From: Spirochaetia bacterium
GTDB lineage: Bacteria > Spirochaetota > Spirochaetia > Treponematales > Breznakiellaceae
Length of the DNA: 28,861 nt
Direction: 5' to 3'
Assembly: GCA_025997675.1 (NCBI GenBank)
Contig: BNUX01000034.1
Location: 1-28,861, forward strand
Shown: in pieces, positions 1 through 7,912 of the stretch
How positions within the stretch are numbered: position 1 is the first letter of the stretch
Layout: every line of letters starts with the position of its first letter
Made by a program: the position numbers and the translations under genes
Notes under the pieces: generated by a model
Database searches by the model: none
Told to the model about the DNA's origin: nothing
Seen by the model: the letters and a program-made list of their open reading frames with translations, nothing else

Positions 1-75
1 AAAAAGCGCCCGGTCCTGATCGGCTTCCAGAACCCCGGCTAAATAAGCAAACCTTTTATTAAAAACATCCATCAT
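1..75 (-). CDS. N-terminus of an unrecognised protein, cut by window edge
   Basis: Reading leftward from tandem ATG codons at 75 and 72 the frame stays open to the window edge for 25 codons, beginning MMDVFNKRFAYLAG. Too little is present to assign a family. Possible promoters on this strand are TTTACA (115-120), 17-bp spacer, TATCTT (92-97), or a TATAAG (81-86) only 5 nt before the ATG. A weak AAGG lies just upstream. The gene diverges from the broken duplicate beginning near 113, so its upstream region may itself be a rearrangement joint. Confidence 0.4.
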   Translation of the reverse strand, partial: MMDVFNKRFAYLAGVLEADQDRALF

Positions 76-112
76 ACTACCTTATACGATAAAGATAGCC
101 TAAATACGGTCA

Positions 113-501
113 GTTGTAAATGGGACACGTCGGGAAGGGGAAATATATCCCCATCAATTATCCAATCTGTGCGGAAAATGCAAAGGAGGCCGCCGCTATC
201 GCCCGGAATAGGGGGGGGAGTGAAACACCACCACCGGGACGCTGTTCTTTCTGTGGAAGAAATAACCCGAAAACAGTTCTACCAACTACACCGGGAACAA
301 GACAATGATCTTTACTGGAAAAGAGCCAAGTCAAACATCTGCGACCTTGCCGCAAGAATAGAGGAGGAATTGGAGCCGGTAGGTCAGGATGAATGCTTAT
401 ATAAAAAGGTTGCTGTTCGGGTACGGCGACAAAAAAGAGCTATATCAGAACGGGAAATCGATCTTGATTTAGTCAAAGAATACGGCTTTAAGGCGGTATA
501 A
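113..501 (+). pseudogene. Broken copy of the small Cys-rich gene
   Basis: This is the copy A version of the gene at 1939-2349. It lacks the first codons and the Cys-Cys-x-Cys start region, has lost one base near 122, and carries one extra G in the run at 211-218, so the N-terminal part (from 120) and the C-terminal part (to the stop at 501) lie in different frames. The last ~90 codons match the intact copy. Not expected to give the full protein. If the extra G is a sequencing error the gene would still lack its native start. Confidence 0.75.
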
Positions 502-507
502 GGGGTA

Positions 508-533
508 GCAAGGGACCTTCGGGCTCTCTTTGC
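508..533 (+). other. UUCG-capped hairpin after the small gene, copy A
   Basis: Same hairpin as at 2356-2381: an imperfect stem closed by CC-UUCG-GG, 7 nt after the stop codon and without a following T-run. Confidence 0.45.
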
Positions 534-636
534 AATTCCATCTGGGCCGTATTGGTATAAATTGGTTCATGTAATTCATTATTCTGTAAGGAATTAGCAA
601 AAAATCGGCTGAATAGATGCGCTTTTTTTAACGAAA

Positions 637-680
637 CGTGAGAATTCTCACGGCGAAGGCCGTAAACTTCGGTCTATACT
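637..680 (+). promoter_or_regulatory. CRP/FNR-type operator and -10 of hcp copy A
   Basis: The palindrome CGTGAGAATTCTCACG (637-652) is followed by TATACT (675-680). It is identical in layout to the site at 2485-2528 and would drive the truncated hcp copy. Confidence 0.6.
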
Positions 681-699
681 GCCCTTATGGAGGATTATT

Positions 700-1638
700 A
701 TGTTTTGTTTTCAATGTGAACAGACAGCCCGGGGAACGGCTTGTACGAAGAGCGGCGTATGCGGGAAGAGGGATACCACCGCGGAGATACAGGACAAGTT
801 TACCGGTGCGCTTGTCATGCTGGCGAAGGTTTCAAATCGCCATCCCCCTACGGAAAACAGCCGCCGGATTATCCGGGAGGGGCTTTATATTACCGGAACA
901 AATGTTAATTTTGATGATGCGGTTATTAAAAGCTGTATCGATGAGGCCCATAAGGAACGGATAGCGTTGTTTGCGGCCTCCGCTACCTGCGATGATTTTG
1001 ATATGAACAAAGTCTGGGAAGCCGACGAGGATGCCCGCTCCCTCAAGTCGCTCATTCTTTTTGGGATCCGCGGAATAGCGGCGTATGCCTGTCACGCGGC
1101 GGTCCTGGGCTTTACCAATGCTGAAATGGATGGGTTTTTCTGTAAGGCCCTTGAAGCGGTCGCAAATACGGAAATCACCATGGATGAACTTTTGCCGCTT
1201 GTCATGGAAACCGGAAAAGTAAATCTCCTTTGTATGGAACTTCTGGACAAGGCGAACACCGAAACCTACGGGAAACCTACGCCGGTCACGGTTCCGCTCA
1301 CCATCGAAAAGGGGCCGTTTATTGTTATTTCCGGCCACGACTTGCGGGACCTTAAACTGCTTTTGGAACAGTCAAAAGGCTGGGGCGTGAACATTTATAC
1401 CCACGGCGAGATGATTCCCGCCCACGGGTATCCCGCGCTTAAAGCGTACCCTCAGTTAAAAGGTAACTTTGGTACGGCATGGCAGAATCAGCAGAAAGAG
1501 TTTGACGGCATCCCCGGCGCGGTACTCTTTACCACAAACTGCATCCAGCCGCCAAAGGATAGTTACCGCGACCGTGTATTCACCACCGCCGAAGTGGGCT
1601 TTCCCGGGCTGTCTGTTCACATTGAAAACAAAACATAA
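700..1638 (+). pseudogene. hcp: Truncated hcp (hybrid cluster protein) copy
   Basis: The first 303 codons match intact hcp (2548-4110) apart from one Ile/Leu difference. After residues GFPGL the frame runs into an inverted copy of the hcp start, adding a short alien tail (SVHIENKT) before the stop. It keeps the N-terminal Fe-S cysteines and the cluster ligands His213, Glu237 and Cys281, but loses the equivalents of Cys375, Cys403, Cys428, Glu462 and Lys464, so it cannot assemble the hybrid cluster. Good start context (GGAGG six bases before ATG), hence probably translated if transcribed. Could be an assembly artefact. Confidence 0.85.
1580..1636 (-). pseudogene. Inverted hcp start: antisense mini-ORF
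   Basis: The inverted segment carries the hcp ribosome site and ATG on the minus strand. It reads MFCFQCEQTAR and then seven alien codons to a stop at 1580, inside the antisense strand of the truncated hcp. It is a by-product of the inversion, not a functional gene. Confidence 0.6.
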
Positions 1639-1718
1639 TAATCCTCCATAAGGGCAGTATAGACCGAAGTTTACGGCCTTCGCCGTGAGAATTCTCACGT
1701 TTCGTTAAAAAAAGCGCA
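1603..1718 (-). repeat. Inverted 116-bp copy of hcp promoter and start
   Basis: Bases 1603-1718 are the reverse complement of 2466-2581 (and of the equivalent copy A bases), spanning the T-run, operator, -10, ribosome site and first ~11 codons of hcp. The left joint sits in CCCGGGCT, present both in the hcp body (3451-3458) and, inverted, near the hcp start (2574-2581), so there is an 8-bp microhomology. The right joint is at 1718/1719, where the sequence enters an unrelated coding frame. Confidence 0.9.
1656..1699 (-). promoter_or_regulatory. Inverted hcp operator/promoter pointing antisense
   Basis: The palindrome CGTGAGAATTCTCACG lies at 1684-1699 and its -10 box, TATACT on the minus strand, at 1656-1661. 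The spacing equals that of the genuine hcp promoter, so if it is real DNA it would transcribe the truncated hcp in antisense. Confidence 0.55.
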
Positions 1719-1850
1719 CCTATGGATGACTCATCCGCACCCGTGGATGACCCATCCGTACCCCAGGAATATTCCGGCGGCACGATGTATGTGTCGGGAC
1801 GCTCCCTAGCATTTTTTACTAAAAAAGTAAGTTATTTTAACGAAACGTGA
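1719..1850 (+). pseudogene. 3' tail of a heptad-repeat protein, 5' part missing
   Basis: From the end of the inverted segment an open frame runs to TGA at 1848-1850. It reads APMDDSS-APVDDPS-VPQEYSG and then a non-repetitive tail ending SYFNET. The DNA shows the same 21-bp period (GGATGACTCATCC at 1724-1736, GGATGACCCATCC at 1745-1757). Synonymous-looking spacing in multiples of three suggests a real coding end whose upstream part was cut off at 1718. The stop codon lies inside the operator palindrome of the next gene. Family not recognised. An ATG at 1722 exists but has no ribosome site. Confidence 0.4.
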
Positions 1851-1889
1851 GAATTCTCACGGCGAAGGCCGCAAACCCCGGTCTATACT
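1846..1889 (+). promoter_or_regulatory. CRP/FNR-type operator and -10 of the small Cys-rich gene
   Basis: CGTGAGAATTCTCACG at 1846-1861 is followed by TATACT at 1884-1889, with the same spacing and similar flanks as the hcp promoter. There is no good -35 hexamer, as expected for an activator-dependent promoter. It suggests that this gene and hcp answer to the same regulator. Confidence 0.6.
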
Positions 1890-1938
1890 GCCATAAAAAT
1901 GGTGCCAGGCACTTTTGCGCTACCTATAGGAGTGCTTT

Positions 1939-2349
1939 ATGCAAAAATATTATTCGGTTTGTTGTAAATGCGGACACGTCGGGAAGGGGAAATATATCCC
2001 CATCAATTATCCAATCTGTGCGGAAAATGCAAAGGAGGCCGCCGCTATCGCCCGGAATAGGGGGGGAGTGAAACACCACCACCGGGACGCTGTTCTTTCT
2101 GTGGAAGAAATAACCCGAAAACAGTTCTACCAACTACACCGGGAACAAGACAATGATCTTTACTGGAAAAGAGCCAAGTCAAACATCTGCGACCTTGCCG
2201 CAAGAATAGAGGAGGAATTGGAGCCGGTAGGTCAGGATGAATGCTTATATAAAAAGGTTGCTGTTCGGGTACGGCGACAAAAAAGAGCTATATCAGAACG
2301 GGAAATCGATCTTGATTTAGTCAAAGAATACGGCTTTAAGGCGGTATAA
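1939..2349 (+). CDS. Small Cys-rich protein of unknown function, 136 aa
   Basis: I do not recognise a family. The N-terminus is rich in Cys and basic residues (Cys8, Cys9, Cys11, Cys26 within the first 26 residues) and could bind a metal or Fe-S cluster. The rest is a charged, probably helical region rich in Arg, Lys and Glu. The start is supported by AGGAG (1928-1932) seven bases before the ATG. Its promoter carries the same palindrome as hcp, and hcp begins 198 bp downstream behind its own promoter, so a role in the same redox or nitrosative response is inferred. A broken copy lies at 113-501. Confidence 0.75.
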   Translation: MQKYYSVCCKCGHVGKGKYIPINYPICAENAKEAAAIARNRGGVKHHHRDAVLSVEEITRKQFYQLHREQDNDLYWKRAKSNICDLAARIEEELEPVGQDECLYKKVAVRVRRQKRAISEREIDLDLVKEYGFKAV

Positions 2350-2355
2350 GGGGTA

Positions 2356-2381
2356 GCAAGGGACCTTCGGGCTCTCTTTGC
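2356..2381 (+). other. UUCG-capped hairpin after the small gene
   Basis: Seven bases after the stop codon the transcript can fold GCAAGGGACC with GGCUCUCUUUGC around a UUCG loop closed by C-G, with two single-base bulges. No U-tract follows, so it is not a standard intrinsic terminator. It may slow transcription, protect the 3' end or end the message weakly. The remaining ~100 bases to the hcp operator show nothing else. Confidence 0.45.
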
Positions 2382-2484
2382 AATTCCATCTGGGCCGTAT
2401 TGGTATAAATTGGTTCATGTAATTCATTATTCTGTAAGGAATTAGCAAAAAATCGGCTGAATAGATGCGCTTTTTTTAACGAAA

Positions 2485-2528
2485 CGTGAGAATTCTCACG
2501 GCGAAGGCCGTAAACTTCGGTCTATACT
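2485..2528 (+). promoter_or_regulatory. CRP/FNR-type operator (HcpR-like) and -10 of hcp
   Basis: CGTGAGAATTCTCACG (2485-2500) is a perfect 16-bp palindrome with the GTGA-N6-TCAC core of the CRP/FNR family. TATACT lies at 2523-2528, which puts transcription start near 2534-2535 and the palindrome centre (2492.5) about 42 bp upstream, the classical class II activation position. No usable -35 box is visible. In other anaerobes hcp is activated by HcpR, a CRP/FNR member; that regulator is not encoded in this window. Confidence 0.65.
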
Positions 2529-2547
2529 GCCCTTATGGAGGATTATT

Positions 2548-4110
2548 ATGTTTTGTTTTCAATGTGAACAGACAGCCCGGGGAACGGCTTGTACGAAGAG
2601 CGGCGTATGCGGGAAGAGGGATACCACCGCGGAGATACAGGACAAGTTTACCGGTGCGCTTGTCATGCTGGCGAAGGTTTCAAATCGCCATCCCCCTACG
2701 GAAAACAGCCGCCGGATTATCCGGGAGGGGCTTTATATTACCGGAACAAATGTTAATTTTGATGATGCGGTTATTAAAAGCTGTATCGATGAGGCCCATA
2801 AGGAACGGATAGCGTTGTTTGCGGCCTCCGCTACCTGCGATGATTTTGATATGAACAAAGTCTGGGAAGCCGACGAGGATGCCCGCTCCCTCAAGTCGCT
2901 CATTCTTTTTGGGATCCGCGGAATAGCGGCGTATGCCTGTCACGCGGCGGTCCTGGGCTTTACCAATGCTGAAATGGATGGGTTTTTCTGTAAGGCCCTT
3001 GAAGCGGTCGCAAATACGGAAATCACCATGGATGAACTTTTGCCGCTTGTCATGGAAACCGGAAAAGTAAATCTCCTTTGTATGGAACTTCTGGACAAGG
3101 CGAACACCGAAACCTACGGGAAACCTACGCCGGTCACGGTTCCGCTCACCATCGAAAAGGGGCCGTTTATTGTTATTTCCGGCCACGACTTGCGGGACCT
3201 TAAACTGCTTTTGGAACAGTCAAAAGGCTGGGGCGTGAACATTTATACCCACGGCGAGATGCTTCCCGCCCACGGGTATCCCGCGCTTAAAGCGTACCCT
3301 CAGTTAAAAGGTAACTTTGGTACGGCATGGCAGAATCAGCAGAAAGAGTTTGACGGCATCCCCGGCGCGGTACTCTTTACCACAAACTGCATCCAGCCGC
3401 CAAAGGATAGTTACCGCGACCGTGTATTCACCACCGCCGAAGTGGGCTTTCCCGGGCTTGTCCACATTGATGAAAAAAAAGATTTTACCGCGGTAATCAA
3501 CAAAGCCCTGGAATTGGGCGGTTACAAAACGGATACGAGCATGACCGGCATCAATGGCGGCAAAACAGTAACCACGGGCTACGCACACGACGTTATCCTT
3601 GAAAATGCCGACACTATTATTGAGGCGGTAAAAGCAGGAGTTATAAAACATTTCTTTCTTGTCGGCGGGTGTGACGGCGCGCAACCGGGGCGGAATTACT
3701 ACACCGATTTTGTGAAGGCGACTCCCAAGGATACGGTTGTTCTGACGCTTGCCTGCGGGAAATACCGTTTTAATGATCTTGACATTGGCAGTATCGGCCC
3801 ATTCCCGCGAATTATGGATATGGGACAATGCAATGACGCCTATTCTGCTATCAAGGTTGCCCTCGCCCTGGCGGATGCGTTTAAGTGCGGTGTAAATGAA
3901 CTCCCGCTTTCACTTATTCTTTCCTGGTATGAACAAAAAGCGGTTGCCATTCTTTTGACGCTGCTCCATCTTGGTATCAAAAACATCAGGCTTGGTCCCA
4001 GTCTTCCGGCATTTGTGTCTCGCAATGTGTTGAAATATCTTGTTGAACATTTTAACATTAGGCCTGTCATCGCTGCGAAAAAGGACCTTGCTGATATTTT
4101 GGGGAAATAA
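2548..4110 (+). CDS. hcp: Hybrid cluster protein (Hcp), intact
   Basis: Hcp (prismane protein) is a cytoplasmic Fe-S enzyme linked to NO reduction and, in vitro, hydroxylamine reduction. The 520 residues show the anaerobe-type N-terminal cluster motif Cys3-x2-Cys6-x8-Cys15-x5-Cys21, and what align as all hybrid-cluster ligands: His213 (SGHDL), Glu237 (HGEM), Cys281 (TNC), Cys375 (GGCDG), Cys403 (ACGK), Cys428 (QCND), Glu462 and Lys464 (YEQK). Length is normal. GGAGG lies six bases before the ATG. It is followed after 28 bp by an Fe-S protein gene, the usual anaerobe pairing, and is preceded by an operator expected to bind an HcpR-type activator. A truncated duplicate precedes it. Confidence 0.95.
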   Translation: MFCFQCEQTARGTACTKSGVCGKRDTTAEIQDKFTGALVMLAKVSNRHPPTENSRRIIREGLYITGTNVNFDDAVIKSCIDEAHKERIALFAASATCDDFDMNKVWEADEDARSLKSLILFGIRGIAAYACHAAVLGFTNAEMDGFFCKALEAVANTEITMDELLPLVMETGKVNLLCMELLDKANTETYGKPTPVTVPLTIEKGPFIVISGHDLRDLKLLLEQSKGWGVNIYTHGEMLPAHGYPALKAYPQLKGNFGTAWQNQQKEFDGIPGAVLFTTNCIQPPKDSYRDRVFTTAEVGFPGLVHIDEKKDFTAVINKALELGGYKTDTSMTGINGGKTVTTGYAHDVILENADTIIEAVKAGVIKHFFLVGGCDGAQPGRNYYTDFVKATPKDTVVLTLACGKYRFNDLDIGSIGPFPRIMDMGQCNDAYSAIKVALALADAFKCGVNELPLSLILSWYEQKAVAILLTLLHLGIKNIRLGPSLPAFVSRNVLKYLVEHFNIRPVIAAKKDLADILGK

Positions 4111-4138
4111 CGTTGCTATAGACAACAAGGGGAATTGC

Positions 4139-4843
4139 ATGATACGGAAAATTATAAAGATCGATGAAGAAAAATGTAACGGCTGCGGCCTCTGCGCCGA
4201 TGCCTGCCATGAATCGGCTATCGAAATAGTTGACGGAAAGGCGAAGCTTTTACGGGACGATTACTGCGACGGCCTGGGTAATTGCCTTCCCGCCTGCCCC
4301 CAGGGGGCCATCGGCTTTGAGGAACGGGAAGCGGCGGCTTATGACGAAGAAAAGGTTAAAGCGCATCAACAGGAAAAACAGGGGGAAAAAACACTTGCCT
4401 GCGGATGTCCGGGAAGCAGTGTGCAGAGCATAAAACCAAAACCAGAAACGGCGGCGGTACATCATTCCGGTGTTATAAGCCGGCTTCAGCAATGGCCGGT
4501 ACAGATCAAATTGGTGCCGGTGAATGCAGCGTATTTTGAAAACGCCAACATACTGGTTGCTGCGGATTGCTCTGCGTATGCGTATGGGAATTTTCATGCC
4601 GAGTTTATGCACAATAGGGTTACGCTTATTGGCTGCCCTAAGCTGGATCAGGGCGATTACAGCGAAAAACTTACGGAGATTCTTTCTGCTAACGCTATTA
4701 AATCGGTAACGGTGGTGCGGATGGAGGTTCCCTGCTGCAAGGGGATAGAAAACGCCGTAATCACCGCGCTGAAAAATTGCGGCAAGATGCTGCCCTGGCG
4801 GGCGGTAACCCTCTCGATTAAGGGCGAGATACTACCTGAGTGA
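4139..4843 (+). CDS. Hcp-associated 4Fe-4S ferredoxin-like protein
   Basis: A 234-residue cytoplasmic protein probably passing electrons to Hcp. The N-terminal third is a two-cluster ferredoxin domain: Cys13-x2-Cys16-x2-Cys19-x3-Cys23, then a variant second motif with Cys43, Cys49 and Cys53 followed by Pro. A charged linker (about 60-85) leads to a C-terminal domain with more cysteines (LACGCPG, RMEVPCCKG) that may hold a further cluster. The frame is open further upstream inside hcp, but the ATG at 4139 is preceded by AAGGGG and fits the ferredoxin start (MIRKIIKID). Co-transcription with hcp is likely (28-bp gap). No hcr-type NADH reductase is nearby. Confidence 0.85.
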   Translation: MIRKIIKIDEEKCNGCGLCADACHESAIEIVDGKAKLLRDDYCDGLGNCLPACPQGAIGFEEREAAAYDEEKVKAHQQEKQGEKTLACGCPGSSVQSIKPKPETAAVHHSGVISRLQQWPVQIKLVPVNAAYFENANILVAADCSAYAYGNFHAEFMHNRVTLIGCPKLDQGDYSEKLTEILSANAIKSVTVVRMEVPCCKGIENAVITALKNCGKMLPWRAVTLSIKGEILPE

Positions 4844-4850
4844 AGAATTT

Positions 4851-4924
4851 AACCGCGGAGGGCACAGGGGAAGAAACTTAGGTTTTTCCCCTCTCTGGCA
4901 CTCTCCACGTCCTCTGCGGTTTTT
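4851..4924. terminator. Nested hairpin between convergent genes
   Basis: AACCGCGGAGG (4851-4861) pairs with CCTCTGCGGTT (4911-4921) with one mismatch and is followed by TTTT. Inside, AGGGGAAGAAAC pairs with GGTTTTTCCCCT (4866-4892) around a 3-base loop. It sits between the stop codons of the Fe-S gene and the oppositely oriented metal ATPase and could end transcription from either side. Confidence 0.55.
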
Positions 4925-4928
4925 CCTC

Positions 4929-7064
4929 TTACTTTACCTTCAAAGCCCGTGTAGCGTTGCAGATAGCGATCACCGCCACCCCCACATCCCCGAATACCGC
5001 CGCCCACATGGTTGCTATGCCCAGAGCGCCAAGGATAAGTATAATTCCTTTTACCCCCAATGCAAAGACGATGTTTTGGTTAACGATACTGCGGGTCCGT
5101 TTGGCTATGTCTATGGCGGTGATGATTTTGGAGGGCTCGTCGGTCATGATGACCATGTCCGCCGCCTCAATGGCCGCATCGGACCCCAGGCCCCCCATGG
5201 CGATACCGATGTCGCTGCGGGCCAGTACCGGGGCGTCGTTGATGCCGTCCCCCACAAAGACCAGGCTGCCCGCCGATGTTTTTTCTTTTTCCAGCAGCTC
5301 CAACTGTTCAACCTTTTGATGGGGCAGCAATTCCGTATAGACCCTGTCCAGCCCCAGTTCCCCGGCGATCTTCTCTCCCACCGCCCTGGTATCCCCGGTG
5401 AGCATCACGGTGTTCTTAACCCCCCGCGCCTTTAAGGAGCGGATGGTTTGGGCGGCGTCCTTCTTCGGCTCGTCGCTGATGATAAGGCATCCCGCATAGG
5501 CGCCCTCTATTGCCAGGTACACGACGGTCCCGGTCTCTTGAGCGGGATAGGGGATGTGTTCCGCGTCTAAGAGGCGGCTGTTTCCGGCCAGTACCGCTTT
5601 TCCGTCAACCGTAACCCGGATGCCCCTGCCGGCAATTTCCTCAAGGTCCCGTATCTGCTGCCCATCCACGGTTTTTCCGTAGGCCCGCTGTATGGAAAGG
5701 GCAATGGGGTGGTTAGAATTACTCTCCGCGTGGGCCGCATAGAAGAGCAGATCCTCCACCGTGTAAGCCGCCGCCGGTACGATGTGGCTTACCGTAAAGA
5801 CACCCCGGGTGAGGGTGCCGGTTTTGTCAAACACCACCGTATCCACCTTGTTCAGGGCATCCAGGTAATTACCGCCCTTGACAAGGATACCCTGCCGGGA
5901 GGCGCCGCCGATGCCGCCGAAAAAGCTAAGGGGGATGGAGATAACCAGGGCGCAGGGGCAGGACACCACCAGGAAAACCAAGGCTCGGTTTATCCAGGCG
6001 GAAAAGGACGCGCCGGGGATAAGGAGGGGCGGGACTATTGCCAATATCAGGGCCATGGCCACCACCGCCGGGGTGTAGTACCGGGCAAATTTGGTGATGA
6101 AGTTTTCTATGGGCGCTTTCTTGCTCCCGGCGTTCTGCACCAGGTCAAGTATCTTTGACACCGTGGATTCTCCGAACACCTTGGAAACCTCTATCGAAAG
6201 GAGGCCGCTGGTGTTGATGGAACCGGAAAGGACCGCGCTGCCTGCTTCCACATCCCGGGGCATGGATTCCCCGGTGAGGGCGGAGGTGTCCAGGGCGGAA
6301 CGGCCCTCAATGACGATGCCATCCAGGGGCACCTTTTCTCCGGGCTTTACTACCATGATATCCCCCACCTTAGCTTCATCCGGGGCTGCTCTGACGATGG
6401 TATCGCCCCGTTTCAGGTTGACGTAGTCCGGCCGTATATCCATCAGGGCGGTGATACTCGCCCGGGAACGGTTTACCGCGTGGTCCTGGAATGCCTCCCC
6501 AACCTGGTAGAACAGCATTACGGCGACACCCTCGGGGTACTGCCCTATGGCAAAAGCCCCGATGGTGGCAAGGCTCATGAGGAAGTTTTCGTCAAATACC
6601 TGGCCGCGGGTAATATTTTTTGCGGCCCGGAACAACACCTCCCCACCGATGAGCATATACGCCGCAAGGAAGAAGGCCAGTTCAAGGGGGCCGGAAAAGT
6701 GAAGGATCATGCCGGTGATAAAAAGAAGGACCCCGACGCCAAAGCGGGCATAATCGCGGATCTTTTTGGCGCCGGGCGCCGTCGGACCTATGTCCGCTCC
6801 ATTGGCAGGAACCACACCATGCGCCGCATCAATCCTGGTCAGGACGATATCCGGTTCGTGCTGTCTTACGATTGAATCCGCCTTGACGATAATTTCCAGG
6901 GCATGGGCTGTGTCATGGGCATCATCCCCGGTTTCCAGAAAAAGTTTTTGGGCGGTAAAGTCCACCGCCGCGTGCCGGACCCCCGCAATTTTTTGTATAC
7001 CCGCTTCGATTTTAGAAGCGCAAACCGGGCAGCAAAGACCCGCAAGGCTGAATTGCATTTCCAT
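4929..7064 (-). CDS. zntA: Zn/Cd/Pb-exporting P1B-type ATPase
   Basis: A 711-residue inner-membrane pump exporting soft divalent metals. In order: N-terminal heavy-metal domain with Cys11-Cys12-Pro-Val-Cys15; membrane helices from about residue 107; actuator TGES (264-267); the metal-binding CPC in a membrane helix (369-371); phosphorylation site DKTGT (413-417); HP dipeptide (452-453); TGD (556-558); GDGINDAP (605-612). The last helices contain Asp693 in DVGVAV, typical of the Zn/Cd/Pb (ZntA/CadA) subgroup rather than Cu pumps. The start lies 2 bp after the stop of an ArsR-type repressor, so the two are co-transcribed and presumably metal-induced. Metal specificity is inferred. Confidence 0.93.
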   Translation of the reverse strand: MEMQFSLAGLCCPVCASKIEAGIQKIAGVRHAAVDFTAQKLFLETGDDAHDTAHALEIIVKADSIVRQHEPDIVLTRIDAAHGVVPANGADIGPTAPGAKKIRDYARFGVGVLLFITGMILHFSGPLELAFFLAAYMLIGGEVLFRAAKNITRGQVFDENFLMSLATIGAFAIGQYPEGVAVMLFYQVGEAFQDHAVNRSRASITALMDIRPDYVNLKRGDTIVRAAPDEAKVGDIMVVKPGEKVPLDGIVIEGRSALDTSALTGESMPRDVEAGSAVLSGSINTSGLLSIEVSKVFGESTVSKILDLVQNAGSKKAPIENFITKFARYYTPAVVAMALILAIVPPLLIPGASFSAWINRALVFLVVSCPCALVISIPLSFFGGIGGASRQGILVKGGNYLDALNKVDTVVFDKTGTLTRGVFTVSHIVPAAAYTVEDLLFYAAHAESNSNHPIALSIQRAYGKTVDGQQIRDLEEIAGRGIRVTVDGKAVLAGNSRLLDAEHIPYPAQETGTVVYLAIEGAYAGCLIISDEPKKDAAQTIRSLKARGVKNTVMLTGDTRAVGEKIAGELGLDRVYTELLPHQKVEQLELLEKEKTSAGSLVFVGDGINDAPVLARSDIGIAMGGLGSDAAIEAADMVIMTDEPSKIITAIDIAKRTRSIVNQNIVFALGVKGIILILGALGIATMWAAVFGDVGVAVIAICNATRALKVK

Positions 7065-7066
7065 AA

Positions 7067-7438
7067 CTACCTCCCCTCACACACATGGACGAGCCCGGCG
7101 TCGAAGATGGCCCCCACGTGCTCGTCGTCCAGGGAATAAAACACCACCTTTCCGTCCCGGCGGCATTTAACCAGCTTTGTCTGCCTGAGAGCCCGCAGCT
7201 GGTGGGAAATTGAGGACTTGGTCATCCCCAGAAGCACCGCGATATCGCAGACGCACATCTCTGAATGGAGCAGGGCGCAGACAATCTTGACCCGGGTCGA
7301 ATCGCCAAAGACCTTGAAGAGGTCCGCCAGGTCCAGCAGGGACTCCTCCTTTGGCATATGTTTACGGACATCGGCGACAATGTCCTCGTGGATGGTGTTA
7401 CAGTCGCAATTGTCGATTTCCGCTATGTATGGGCTCAT
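7067..7438 (-). CDS. ArsR/SmtB-family metal-sensing repressor (CadC-like)
   Basis: A 123-residue winged-helix repressor, expected to leave DNA when Zn, Cd or Pb binds. Both classical metal sites seem present: Cys11 and Cys13 near the N-terminus with Cys62-Val-Cys64 in the recognition region (CadC-type alpha3N site), and Asp104/105, His107, His118 and Cys120 near the C-terminus (alpha5-like site). The DNA-reading helix is around SSISHQLRAL (75-84). The frame is open 31 codons further upstream, but the ATG at 7438 has AAGGAGG six bases before it and that upstream part overlaps the promoter. First gene of the operon with the efflux ATPase; probably autoregulated. Confidence 0.9.
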   Translation of the reverse strand: MSPYIAEIDNCDCNTIHEDIVADVRKHMPKEESLLDLADLFKVFGDSTRVKIVCALLHSEMCVCDIAVLLGMTKSSISHQLRALRQTKLVKCRRDGKVVFYSLDDEHVGAIFDAGLVHVCEGR

Positions 7439-7458
7439 CGTGTCCTCCTTAGTTGAAC

Positions 7459-7504
7459 AGTTGAGTATATAAACAACTATACTAAAAGATTTTTCGTTTG
7501 GCAA
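7459..7504 (-). promoter_or_regulatory. Promoter and operator of the metal-efflux operon
   Basis: On the minus strand TTGCCA (7499-7504), a 17-bp spacer and TATAGT (7476-7481) form a good sigma-70 promoter. An imperfect 20-bp palindrome, AGTTGAGTAT/ATAAACAACT (7459-7478), overlaps the -10 box and start region, a suitable place for ArsR-type repression. Confidence 0.6.
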
Positions 7505-7524
7505 GTGGTTTTTGGAAAAATAGC

Positions 7525-7553
7525 TTGACATTATTCCATATATGGAATAGCAT
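7525..7553 (+). promoter_or_regulatory. HigBA promoter with palindrome in the spacer
   Basis: TTGACA (7525-7530), 17-bp spacer, TAGCAT (7548-7553). The spacer is filled by the perfect 18-bp palindrome TATTCCATATATGGAATA (7532-7549), which overlaps the first two bases of the -10 box. This is the expected operator for the downstream HTH antitoxin. The toxin ATG begins only 5 nt after the -10 box, so the message is probably leaderless. Confidence 0.7.
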
Positions 7554-7558
7554 GTGGT

Positions 7559-7912
7559 ATGTGGGAGATTGAATATACGGATGAATTTGAAGAGTGGTGG
7601 GATGCGCTCAGTGTGGAGGAGCAGAAATCGGTTTCTCGCTTAGTAGGTTTGCTTGAGGATCTAGGGCCATCCCTGCCATATCCGCAAAGTAGTTCTATTC
7701 AGACTTCCAAACATAGCAAAATGCGTGAATTACGAAGTCAATGCGGCGGTGAGCCTTTGAGAACCTTTTATGCCTTTGATTTTAGGCGGGCTGCAATTTT
7801 GCTTATCGGCGGTAAAAAAACAGGGAATGAGCGGTTTTACGAGGAATATGTTCCTATTGCGGACAGAATATATGATCAGTATCTAAAAGAGATAAGGAGT
7901 GAAAAATTATGA
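7559..7912 (+). CDS. HigB/Gp49-like toxin of a type II TA pair
   Basis: A 117-residue protein resembling the RelE-fold HigB/Gp49 group of mRNA-cleaving toxins: a conserved start (YTDEFEEWWDALS), a central KMRELR segment followed by the strand RTFYAFDFRRAAILLIGGKKT, and a charged helical C-terminus. Toxin precedes antitoxin, the HigBA order, and the genes share a 4-bp ATGA overlap. No Shine-Dalgarno precedes the ATG and the -10 box ends at 7553, pointing to leaderless translation. Function is inferred from family resemblance and gene order. Confidence 0.82.
   Translation: MWEIEYTDEFEEWWDALSVEEQKSVSRLVGLLEDLGPSLPYPQSSSIQTSKHSKMRELRSQCGGEPLRTFYAFDFRRAAILLIGGKKTGNERFYEEYVPIADRIYDQYLKEIRSEKL

Larger units (their letters stand above)
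113..1610 (+). repeat. Direct duplication, copy A (broken)
   Basis: Bases 113-1610 repeat 1961-3458 almost exactly, at an offset of 1848 bp. Differences seen: a base missing near 122 (copy B has an extra C at 1971), G8 at 211-218 against G7 at 2060-2066, and an A/C difference giving Ile instead of Leu in hcp (copy A reads GEMIPA, copy B GEMLPA). The copy ends inside hcp at the octamer CCCGGGCT (1603-1610), where the sequence switches into an inverted copy of the hcp start. Either a very recent duplication or an assembly/amplification artefact. Confidence 0.9.
1961..3458 (+). repeat. Direct duplication, copy B (intact genes)
   Basis: Counterpart of 113-1610. This copy contains the undamaged small gene and continues beyond the duplicated part into complete hcp, so it is the ancestral arrangement. 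Confidence 0.9.
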